Source of the DNA: an uncultured Verrucomicrobiota bacterium
GTDB taxonomy: Bacteria; Verrucomicrobiota; Verrucomicrobiae; Opitutales; Opitutaceae
DNA: 16,751 bases
NCBI GenBank assembly: GCA_946482165.1
Contig: CAMLQS010000079.1
Coordinates: forward strand, 1 to 16,751
Direction of reading: 5' to 3'
Shown: positions 9,767 to 16,395 of the stretch, piece by piece
How positions within the stretch are numbered: the stretch's first letter is position 1
Layout of the letters: every line of letters begins with the position of its first letter
Notes under the pieces: model-generated
Told to the model about the DNA's origin: nothing
Database searches by the model: none
The model's input: only the letters and a program-made list of their open reading frames with translations
Translations under genes and position numbers: made by a program

Positions 9767-10720
9767 ATGTCCGACCCCGGCACGCCGCCACCCTACCGCC
9801 GCTTGTTCTGGCGGGGCGCCGAGCACCTTTGGCTCGCGGTTTGCACCCTTGGCGTGGGCTTCGCCACCGGCGAGCCGCTCGGACTTCTTGTGGGCGGTGT
9901 CGCCTATGCGCTCGGGCACGTTTATCTGCCGGACAGCGGCTGGTTTCGCCGCCGCGTCGACGCCCGCCGCGGCGTGATCGAGCAGGCCGAGGCCGCCCGC
10001 CAAGCCGCCGAGTTTCAGGCGCAGCGCGTCCAGTTGCTCGACAACCTTTCCTCCGAGCGCCGCCGGCGCCATCAGGCGCTCGTCGTCGTGTGCGAAGAAA
10101 TCTCGGCCGCCAGCTCGGAGCAAACGGGCGCGGGCGAGCTTTCGCTCTCGATGGAGACGCGACTGCGCAAGCTGGATGAACTTCTCTGGACCTACCTGCG
10201 CCTGCTGACCATCGAGCAGTCTCTTGAGACATATTTGGAAACCGAGCGACGCGACAATCTCGCCGCCAACGCCTCCGCCGCCGAGCAAGAGGTGACGAGC
10301 CTCGAGGCTGAGTTGCGCGACGGGCCCGGCGGCGCCACCGGAAAAGTCGCGGACCCCGCGCGCGAGACTCGCAAGAAGCTGCTCGCTTCGCGTCGCGAGC
10401 GTCTCGAGGCGCTGCGCCAGCGCATGGCACGCGTGGAGCAGGCTCGCGCCAATCACGAACTCGCCCGCTCGGAACAGGAGCGCTTGGTCGAGCAGGCCAA
10501 GCTGATCCGCGCCGACGCCGTGGCGCACAAAAACGCCGAATCGCTTGGCGCCCGCATCGATCTCAGCATCGAGCACCTCGCCGAAACGAACCGCTGGCTC
10601 TCCGATCTGGCCGAGTTCAAGGACCTGACGACCCAGCTCCCGCCCTTGCCCGCCGGAGCGATGCTTGCCAACTCCGCAAGCGCGCCGTCGCGGAGCGGCG
10701 CGATTCCGGAGAAAACGTGA
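9767..10720 (+). CDS. membrane protein with long cytosolic or periplasmic coiled coil, unknown function
   Basis: The family is not recognised. The ATG at 9767 is preferred, giving 317 residues; an in-frame ATG at 9659 would overlap the previous gene by 73 bp and add a basic, non-conserved-looking stretch. Residues about 20-34 and 37-54 form two closely spaced hydrophobic helices, likely a membrane hairpin. Residues about 65-290 are Arg/Glu/Ala/Gln/Leu-rich heptads consistent with long coiled coils, broken by a Gly/Pro stretch (RDGPGGATGKVADPA) near residue 190. The C-terminus is Pro/Ala-rich. Gaps of 35 bp upstream and 43 bp downstream place it firmly in the PspA-like/AAA+ cassette. By position it may bridge the membrane and the ATPase or the PspA-like scaffold; this is inference. 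Confidence 0.7.
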   Translation: MSDPGTPPPYRRLFWRGAEHLWLAVCTLGVGFATGEPLGLLVGGVAYALGHVYLPDSGWFRRRVDARRGVIEQAEAARQAAEFQAQRVQLLDNLSSERRRRHQALVVVCEEISAASSEQTGAGELSLSMETRLRKLDELLWTYLRLLTIEQSLETYLETERRDNLAANASAAEQEVTSLEAELRDGPGGATGKVADPARETRKKLLASRRERLEALRQRMARVEQARANHELARSEQERLVEQAKLIRADAVAHKNAESLGARIDLSIEHLAETNRWLSDLAEFKDLTTQLPPLPAGAMLANSASAPSRSGAIPEKT

Positions 10721-10763
10721 GCGAGGACGACACGGCTTCGTTCGCAGATCCATTTTTTCGACA

Positions 10764-12572
10764 ATGAGCGAGACCTCTTCCGCCCCGTCAGCAACCCCAT
10801 CGCCCGCTCGCGCGCCCTTGCCCGGCTGGGCCGCGGAGCTGGCCCGCGCCTGGAACAGCGGGGCGCACAGCCTCTTCATCCTCCACGGCAACATTCACGA
10901 TCTCTTCCCCGTCGCCGCCGCGCCCGCGTCCGCCGCCTACGCCGCGCTCGGGGCCTTTCTGCAACGCCGGCTTTTCCCGTCTCGCGCACAGGTGATGCAC
11001 TACGATCTCGGCGCGGGGCTGACCTTCGCCACCGCGGCGATGCAGACCGCGTTTTTCGAGTGGTTGAAAATCTACGACGAAGTCGAAGGCACCGACTTTC
11101 ATCGCATCGGTCCGCCGCGCGCATTCCCGCTGCTCTTGCCCGTGCTGCGCCGCTTCTTCCTGCGCATGGCGGAGGAAACGGGCGACGCCCGCGGCGTCAC
11201 GCTGGTCGTAAACTACCCCGAGAAGCTCGTGCCCGAGGCGGCCGACGTGCAGGCGAGCTACGACGAGCGGGTGGCATTGGTGACTCTGCTCTCCTGGGCC
11301 GCCTCGCCGGAACTCCATCGCGGCGATGTCGGCGTGATGCTCGTCACGGAGACGATCTCCGAGCTGCATCCGGATCTCTTGCAGAACCCGCATGTGGCCC
11401 GGGTGCGGATCGACCTGCCCACGCTGGAGGAGCGCGCGGCTTTCCTCGGCTCCGGCTGGCTGGATCGCCACGCGGACGCCGCGTCCGGCGGCGCCTTGGC
11501 TTCGGGTTCGGACCTCGCCGTCGACGACCTCGCCCGCCGCACCTCGGGCCTGCCGCTGCTTCGCATCGAGCAACTGCTCGCGACGGCGCTGCGCAACGGG
11601 CAACGAGTGACCGCGTCCTACGTGAGCCAGGGGAAACGCCGCCTGATCGAGGAATTTTGCGGCGATCTCGTCACCTTCAAGGACCCGAAGCCCGGCCGCT
11701 CGCTCGACATGGTCGCCACCCACGTCGCGGCCAAGACGCGGCTCCGCGAGCTGGCGAAGTTGATCCGCGAAGGCCACCATTCGGTGGTCGAGCGCGGGGT
11801 CCTGGTCCCGGGCCGGGTGGGCGTGGGCAAATCCTTTCTCATCGATTGCTTCGCGAGCGAGTGCGGCCTGCCCGTGCTCGAGCTGGGCCAGTTTCGCTCC
11901 AAGTGGGTGGGGGAGACGGAGCGCCAGCAGGCGCGGATTCTTCTCACCATCCGGGCGCTTGGGCCGGTGATCGTGGTCGTGGACGAGGCGGACGCGGTCT
12001 TTGGCAATCGCTCGGCGGACGGCGACAGCGGCGTGTCGAGCCGCGTGTTCGCGGCCTTTGCGGCGCATCTCGGCGACAGCTCGCTGCGCGGACGCGAACT
12101 CTGGATCGCGATGACCTCGCGTCCCGATCTCATGGCGATCGACCTGAAGCGCCAGGGCCGCTTCGGGCTATGCGTGCCGCTGTTCCCGGCTCAAAACGCG
12201 GACGAGGTCGCGCAGCTTTTTGAAGTCGTGGCGAAGGTGCAGGGCGCGAAGCTCGGCGAACCGCTGCTGGCCTACGTGCGCGAGGTGCTTGGGTCTCGCC
12301 CGCTTACCGGCAGCGACGTCGAGTCCATTCTCGTGCGAGCGCGCGAGCGCGCGGTGCTCGCCGGGCGCGTCGACGCGCTAGAACTCGACGACCTGAAGAC
12401 TGCGGTGGACACCTTTATCGACCCGCTGGACGAGAACCTGCTCGCGTTGCAGGAGCTCGCGGCGGTGCTGGCCTGTTCCGACCGACGTTTCCTGCCCGAA
12501 CGCTTCGCCGCCGCCGATCGCGCGGAGATGCGCGAAGCCTACGAGGCGGCGCGTCGGATGGTGCGGGCTTGA
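10764..12572 (+). CDS. AAA+ ATPase with degenerate N-terminal module and active C-terminal module
   Basis: The ATG at 10764 gives 602 residues. The C-terminal AAA+ module is intact in its nucleotide-binding parts: Walker A GRVGVGKS (350-357, Lys356), Walker B VIVVVDEADAVF (Asp407, Glu408), and an arginine-finger region RQGRFG (Arg463, Arg466). The sensor-1 segment reads MTSRPD, with Ser452 where Asn is usual. The N-terminal half (about 20-290) looks like a second AAA-type module that lacks Walker A. It contains LFILHGNIHDLF (about 38-49), a Walker-B-like VTLVVNYPEKLV and a sensor-like VMLVTETISELHPDLL. Together this suggests a CDC48/ClpB-style double-module remodeller with one inactive ring layer. 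It is the last gene of the cassette and probably remodels the PspA-like or coiled-coil partner; the substrate is inferred. Confidence 0.85.
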   Translation: MSETSSAPSATPSPARAPLPGWAAELARAWNSGAHSLFILHGNIHDLFPVAAAPASAAYAALGAFLQRRLFPSRAQVMHYDLGAGLTFATAAMQTAFFEWLKIYDEVEGTDFHRIGPPRAFPLLLPVLRRFFLRMAEETGDARGVTLVVNYPEKLVPEAADVQASYDERVALVTLLSWAASPELHRGDVGVMLVTETISELHPDLLQNPHVARVRIDLPTLEERAAFLGSGWLDRHADAASGGALASGSDLAVDDLARRTSGLPLLRIEQLLATALRNGQRVTASYVSQGKRRLIEEFCGDLVTFKDPKPGRSLDMVATHVAAKTRLRELAKLIREGHHSVVERGVLVPGRVGVGKSFLIDCFASECGLPVLELGQFRSKWVGETERQQARILLTIRALGPVIVVVDEADAVFGNRSADGDSGVSSRVFAAFAAHLGDSSLRGRELWIAMTSRPDLMAIDLKRQGRFGLCVPLFPAQNADEVAQLFEVVAKVQGAKLGEPLLAYVREVLGSRPLTGSDVESILVRARERAVLAGRVDALELDDLKTAVDTFIDPLDENLLALQELAAVLACSDRRFLPERFAAADRAEMREAYEAARRMVRA

Positions 12573-12598
12573 CCGAATGGCGCGGGCCGCACGCGGTC
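12571..12598. terminator. possible shared terminator between convergent genes
   Basis: GACCG and CGGTC face each other across the 24-bp gap between the two convergent stop codons, with an inner CGCG/CGCG pairing. The structure overlaps both stop codons and lacks a clear T-tract, so it is only a candidate. Confidence 0.2.
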
Positions 12599-12968
12599 AC
12601 GAGGCGAAGAGCACGCGGACCAAGCCAAGGCTGAAAGCGAAGGCCCAGGCGGGCCAGAAGGCTTCAAGTCCGTAGGCGCGGCCCTTGCGTCGCTCCCGCC
12701 AGCGGCCGAGGCGCATCATGAGGAAACCGATTAGGGCGGGATTGATGACCAGCGCGGCGATGCGCCAAGTCGCATTGCCCAACGAGTGCCGTGGCAAAAC
12801 AAGCAGCGAAATGAACCCTGCGGCGAGACCGAGCATGGCGTAGAAGCCGACGCGAAGCCGATGGGTTGACGGCGAGCGCCGGAAGGTTTGGTCGAACACC
12901 AACTCGCCGAGAAATTCGAACAGGGCTTGAACGAAGATTTCGAGAAGAGGCTCCATGCGTGGCGCCAT
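12597..12968 (-). CDS. small membrane protein of unknown function
   Basis: The 123-residue protein (or 119 from the second ATG at 12956) is not recognised as a known family. Residues 5-25 form an amphipathic helix with LFEFLGELVFDQTF. Three hydrophobic stretches follow at about 41-58, 69-86 and 103-121, with a basic loop RWRERRKGR (89-97) that would face the cytosol. It lies 70 bp downstream of the Ppx/GppA gene on the same strand and ends 24 bp from the convergent AAA+ gene. Coding is supported by the consistent membrane-protein composition and the lack of another plausible frame. Function is unknown. Confidence 0.6.
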   Translation of the reverse strand: MAPRMEPLLEIFVQALFEFLGELVFDQTFRRSPSTHRLRVGFYAMLGLAAGFISLLVLPRHSLGNATWRIAALVINPALIGFLMMRLGRWRERRKGRAYGLEAFWPAWAFAFSLGLVRVLFAS

Positions 12969-13038
12969 CGCGCCGAGCTTTCGGGCAATCCGTCAAGCGA
13001 ACGCGGTCCTTGGATGCGGCGGACCTCGCGCCGCGTGT

Positions 13039-13980
13039 TTACAGCGTATCGAGAGTTTCGGCCGCGAGTCCCCAGCGCAGGTTATGGAGAGAGTGGTGGA
13101 AATGCGGCAGCTGCGCGCTTTCCGCGACCGCCAGAAGGGTGACCAGCGCCACGGGAAAAACGTCCGCGCGCGCCGCCGGCATGCCGGGTATGAGTTTGCG
13201 CTCCGGGAGCGTCAGCGGCGCGAGTTCGTCGATGAGCGCGTCGAGCGTGGACGTGGAGACGATGGAGGGCGTGTCCTCCAGGCTTACCCCGTGGAGCGCG
13301 GCCTTGAGGAGGCGCACGGTCGTGACCGTGCCGCCGGTGAAAACCGCCTCGGGCGGAGGCGGAAGATCGAAACGGAAGCCTGCGCGTTTGAGCTCCTGCT
13401 TGGCATGAAGCGCGACGCCGAGCATCGCGTCGTGGTCGAGCGGCGACGCGGGATCGGCGACGAACTTCTCCGTCAGGCGCACGCAGCCCAGCCGCAGACT
13501 GATTGCCTGGGTGATGCGGCGATCATGGAACGTGAGGCATTCGAGGCTGCCGCCGCCGAGATCGAAGACGTGAAAGTTGCGCAAATGCGCGAGCGCGGGA
13601 TCGCAGGTCAGGCCGCGGCCGATCAGGTTTGCCTCTTCCTCGCCGGAAAGCAGGCGGATCGGGTGGCCGGTGGCGGACTCGACGCGGGCTCGGAATTCGT
13701 CTCCGTTGGCGGCGTCGCGAACGGCGCTGGTGGCGACAAGTACCGTCTTGGCGGGCGAGAAAGGGGCTCCCATTTCCAGCAACTCGCGGATCGCGGCCAG
13801 CCCGCGGGCCATGCCATCTTCGGAGAGTCGCGGCTGCGCGGCGCCGAGACCGGCGCTGATTCGCGCGTCGAGCGTTTTGTTTTTCAACGGCTCGATGACG
13901 CCGTCCGCGCCGCGGCGGGCGACGAGCGTTTTGATCGAGTTGCTTCCGATGTCGATGATCGCGACGGAGGGGAGTGCCAT
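13039..13980 (-). CDS. Ppx/GppA family phosphatase (short form)
   Basis: The 313-residue protein belongs to the exopolyphosphatase / pppGpp phosphohydrolase family, with the ASKHA fold. Visible motifs are the first phosphate loop AIIDIGSNSIKTLVA (7-21), VATSAVRDAANGDEF (82-96), the acidic LSGEEEANLI (111-120) carrying the catalytic glutamates, and the second phosphate loop FDLGGGSLEC (139-148). PAARADVFP (268-276) closes the second subdomain. It is much shorter than E. coli Ppx or GppA (about 500 residues) and lacks their C-terminal HD-like domain, matching the short actinobacterial and cyanobacterial type. It may therefore act on polyphosphate or on pppGpp; sequence alone does not decide. 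It is followed by the small membrane protein gene. Confidence 0.92.
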   Translation of the reverse strand: MALPSVAIIDIGSNSIKTLVARRGADGVIEPLKNKTLDARISAGLGAAQPRLSEDGMARGLAAIRELLEMGAPFSPAKTVLVATSAVRDAANGDEFRARVESATGHPIRLLSGEEEANLIGRGLTCDPALAHLRNFHVFDLGGGSLECLTFHDRRITQAISLRLGCVRLTEKFVADPASPLDHDAMLGVALHAKQELKRAGFRFDLPPPPEAVFTGGTVTTVRLLKAALHGVSLEDTPSIVSTSTLDALIDELAPLTLPERKLIPGMPAARADVFPVALVTLLAVAESAQLPHFHHSLHNLRWGLAAETLDTL

Positions 13981-13983
13981 GGA

Positions 13984-14247
13984 CTAGGAAGTGCGATAAG
14001 ACGGCTTGTGGCCAAGCCCGATGATGCGGGCTTCCCAAACATGCCAGGATAGCTCGGCGAAGATCCAACTTCCGGCCAAGGCGAGGAGAGTGGCCAGCCA
14101 GCGGCCGGGTTCTGTCGAGGGCTCGACCTCCCTATGGCAACCTCCCCAAGCAATCAAACAGCCGACGTTTGGAGCCCGGGCTTCTCGATTTTGCACACCA
14201 ACGGACGGCAAAACGCCGCCCGCGGTTAAGCGGGCGGCGCGAACCAA
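13984..14247 (-). other. possible small membrane ORF upstream of the Ppx/GppA gene
   Basis: A minus-strand frame ends with a TAG at 13984, only 3 bases before the phosphatase ATG. Its last 40 residues contain a hydrophobic helix (WLATLLALAGSWIFAELSW). The only ATG, at 14247, sits upstream of the sigma-factor terminator at 14210-14240, so any real gene would have to start later at a non-ATG codon such as the TTG near 14152. Coding is unproven; the stretch between the terminator and the phosphatase otherwise shows nothing definite. Confidence 0.2.
14210..14239 (-). terminator. intrinsic terminator of the sigma-factor gene
   Basis: On the minus strand a perfect 10-bp GC-rich stem (CGCCGCCCGC with GCGGGCGGCG) closes a six-base loop TTAACC and is followed by TTTT. 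It lies 30 bases beyond the sigma-factor stop codon, the expected place for Rho-independent termination. Confidence 0.8.
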
Positions 14248-14268
14248 ACGGAGAGAATACGAAGGTGC

Positions 14269-15501
14269 TTAGCGAACGCCGCCGTAGAGCTTGGCGCCGA
14301 GCTTGCCCACTGATTTTGGGGCGAAGGGAGACGCGACGGAAGCGACGGGCTTGGCGGGTTTGCCGGACTTGGCGGCAACGCGGGTCGCAGGCTTATCCGG
14401 TGGGAGCATGCGCGGCGAGGCCTCCAAATGCAGGGGCAGGGCGGGGCGCGGGGTCTTGGCCACGGGCGTCGGGTCGGCGGGAGAACGAGCGGAGATGAAC
14501 TCGCGAATGACCTCCTCGCGGGCGCGCTGACGCTCCTCAAGCTCGATGTCCTCGACGGTGCGTTGCTCTTCTTGCTTTGCGAGCGCCTTGCGCATCTTGG
14601 AAAGCGCGAGGTTTTGGAGCTGACGCACGCGTTCGCGAGTTACCCGGAACTTGGCGCCGACTTCCTCGAGCGTAAGCTCGTCGCGTCCCTCGAGGCCAAA
14701 GCGATAGCGGATGATCTCCGCCTCGCGCGGATCGAGCGAATCGACAAGCGTGTGAAGCGCGGAGTTCTGGTTGCTCTCGCGCAGCTGCTCGAAGGGAGTC
14801 GCGGCGTTTTCATCGCCTACGATTTCGCCGAAGGTGGTCGAGTCGCCTTCTTCGCCGATCGGCGCGTCAAGCGAGGCGGGGCGCACGCTCACCGATTTCA
14901 GATGCGCGACCTTGCTGGTCGGAATCTGGAGCTCGATGGCGATCTCTTCGTCGGTGGGCTCGCGGCCTAGCTCTTCGGTGAGCGCCATGGCCGTTCTACG
15001 CATCTTGGAGATCTTGTCGACGAGGTGGACCGGCAGGCGGATCGTCTTCGATTGGTTGGCGAGGGCGCGCTTGATCGACTGTTTGATCCACCACGCGGCG
15101 TAGGTGGAAAGCTTGCCGCCCTTGGTGGGATCGAATCGCTCCACCGCCTTGATGAGGCCGATGTTGCCTTCGCTGATCAGGTCGAGAAGCGGCAGGCCGA
15201 AGTCCTTGTAGTCCATCGCGATTTTCACGACGAGACGCAGGTTGGCCTGGATCATGTGGTCGCGGGCGGCCTTGTCGCCCTTCATGATCCGTTTCGCGAG
15301 TTTCACCTCCTCGTCGATCGTGAGCAGAGGTGTTTTGCCGATCTCCTGAAGGTAAAGCTGGAGGTTGTTACGTTCGGGGGTCTCGGAAGGGGCGGCGGCG
15401 GCGCGAATCGGTTCGAGGAACGAGGGCGCGGCGTCGATGGCGGGCTCGATGGTGGCGGAGAGCTCGCGGTCGGCGCGGTCGGATTGAGCGAGAGCAGGCA
15501 T
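14269..15501 (-). CDS. RNA polymerase sigma factor, RpoD/SigA family, with C-terminal extension
   Basis: The 410-residue protein is a sigma-70 group 1 or 2 factor that directs RNA polymerase to -35/-10 promoters. Region 1.2 is at about 44-76 (NNLQLYLQEIGKTPLL). Region 2 is at 84-155, with NLRLVVKIA, DLISEGNIGLIKAVERFD and the -10-reading STYAAWWIKQSI. Region 3 is at about 160-240 and region 4 at 248-308, with the helix-turn-helix LTLEEVGAKFRVTRERVRQL. There is no long region 1.1. The RVRQLQ motif has Gln where primary factors usually have Glu. After region 4, where such factors normally stop, about 100 residues continue: a charged helix (309-337), then a Pro/Ala/Lys-rich tail. Whether it is the housekeeping factor or a second RpoD-like factor cannot be settled from this window. 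Confidence 0.93.
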   Translation of the reverse strand: MPALAQSDRADRELSATIEPAIDAAPSFLEPIRAAAAPSETPERNNLQLYLQEIGKTPLLTIDEEVKLAKRIMKGDKAARDHMIQANLRLVVKIAMDYKDFGLPLLDLISEGNIGLIKAVERFDPTKGGKLSTYAAWWIKQSIKRALANQSKTIRLPVHLVDKISKMRRTAMALTEELGREPTDEEIAIELQIPTSKVAHLKSVSVRPASLDAPIGEEGDSTTFGEIVGDENAATPFEQLRESNQNSALHTLVDSLDPREAEIIRYRFGLEGRDELTLEEVGAKFRVTRERVRQLQNLALSKMRKALAKQEEQRTVEDIELEERQRAREEVIREFISARSPADPTPVAKTPRPALPLHLEASPRMLPPDKPATRVAAKSGKPAKPVASVASPFAPKSVGKLGAKLYGGVR

Positions 15502-16062
15502 TGATGGAGAGGGTTAAGTTGTTTAGGCAGCGTTGAACGTTTCGTGCCGGACGCCCTGAGGGTCGCGATACTGTGATGTGATACGCGCTGGAGCAATCGG
15601 TTCCGGCGAAAATAGCGGGGGAATCCACCGATATTTTGTTAAATCCATGCGGCGGTGGTGGGCCAAAGTGACCCTTGCAACATCGCTTTGTCCCTTTTTG
15701 CACAGGAAGAAGCGTCATGGCGGCGCTGGGCTCGGCGGATTATGCCGTGTCTCGTAAATAAACCGGCGCATCGCCAAGGCTCTACGAGTGAAACGAGAAA
15801 GGGCGCCGGGCCGGCGTTGCCCTCGGCGGCACGGGCCTCCGGTCCGCCTTCGCCTCGGTCGTCTTGGCCGGGCGTCCTTTCTCGCTCACGCTGCTCCGGC
15901 TTGTTTAGGACCTCCCGTTACGAGACACAGCCTCGGGATCGCAAAATGGCGGGTCGAGCGGTCGCGGCAGAATTCGCAAAGACACTTGTGATAAACCGCT
16001 GGACAGCCGGGACTGCGCGCGCACTCTGCTGCGACGTTTCGGGTGCGCAGCCGCCCGATCAG
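15502..16062. other. gene-free region between sigma factor and tRNA-Arg
   Basis: This 561-bp stretch has no convincing coding frame. The first part should hold the minus-strand sigma-factor promoter; AT-rich words near 15610-15645 are candidates, but no -35/-10 pair with normal spacing can be named. The middle holds the concentric inverted repeat described separately. A plus-strand frame that runs through here continues into the tRNA and is rejected as a gene. Confidence 0.6.
15747..15928. repeat. concentric imperfect palindrome, about 182 bp
   Basis: An 11-bp perfect inverted repeat (GTGTCTCGTAA at 15747-15757, TTACGAGACAC at 15918-15928) brackets the element. Inside, 15788-15812 and 15866-15889 form a second imperfect inverted repeat sharing CGAGAAAGG and flanking bases. 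The two pairs have centres within 1 bp of each other, so they belong to one structure. The core is very GC-rich and can pair further. It could be a degenerate MITE-like or other intergenic repeat, or encode a structured RNA. No transposase frame is present. Confidence 0.55.
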
Positions 16063-16137
16063 GCTCCTGTAGCACAATGGATAGTGCACCGGTCTCCGAA
16101 GCCGGTGATGTGGGTTCGATCCCCGCCGGGAGCACCA
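16063..16137 (+). tRNA. tRNA-Arg (anticodon CCG)
   Basis: The sequence folds into a full cloverleaf. The acceptor stem is GCTCCTG with CGGGAGC, the D stem GCAC/GTGC, the anticodon stem CCGGT/GCCGG with loop CTCCGAA, and the T arm GTGGG-TTCGATC-CCCGC. The anticodon CCG reads the arginine codon CGG. The discriminator base is A at 16134 and the CCA end is encoded (16135-16137). The variable loop is short (TGAT). It stands alone between the sigma-factor and glycogen phosphorylase genes. Confidence 0.96.
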
Positions 16138-16308
16138 GATTTCGGTTCTGCGATGGGCACGCGCGCACCCCGCAAAGAAGTTCCCTTTTGCCCGTCGAAT
16201 TCAGGCTGGTGGCATTCTGCCGGCTCGGGTGTGGTTCCGGCGTCGACCCCCGCCGTCAAATCAGGGGCCGTCTCCGGAAAGTTTCAGCTCGGTCGATAAG
16301 GATTTTTG

Positions 16309-16354
16309 CATGAAAAAGAACGTGCTCTGAAGGTCCTTCATGGCACGTTTCATG
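16309..16354. promoter_or_regulatory. hairpin in the glycogen phosphorylase leader region
   Basis: Nested inverted repeats share one centre: AACGTGC/GCACGTT (16319-16325 with 16343-16349) around TGAA/TTCA (16328-16331 with 16337-16340). Outer CATGAAA/TTTCATG arms join with a small bulge. The structure ends 41 bases before the phosphorylase ATG and lacks a T-tract, so a leader stem-loop or a protein-binding palindrome is more likely than a terminator. The rest of 16138-16395 shows nothing else definite. Confidence 0.4.
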
Positions 16355-16395
16355 GTCTTACGCAGCCTCTCTAGATCATCACCACCAACCAACGC

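Noticed and set aside
10788..12068. Minus-strand open frame of 426 codons opposite the AAA+ gene
   Set aside because: The plus strand carries intact Walker motifs; the antisense frame has shadow composition.
15655..16299. Plus-strand frame of 214 codons between sigma factor and phosphorylase
   Set aside because: It reads through the inverted-repeat element and the whole tRNA-Arg gene; the peptide over the tRNA is the usual tRNA shadow.
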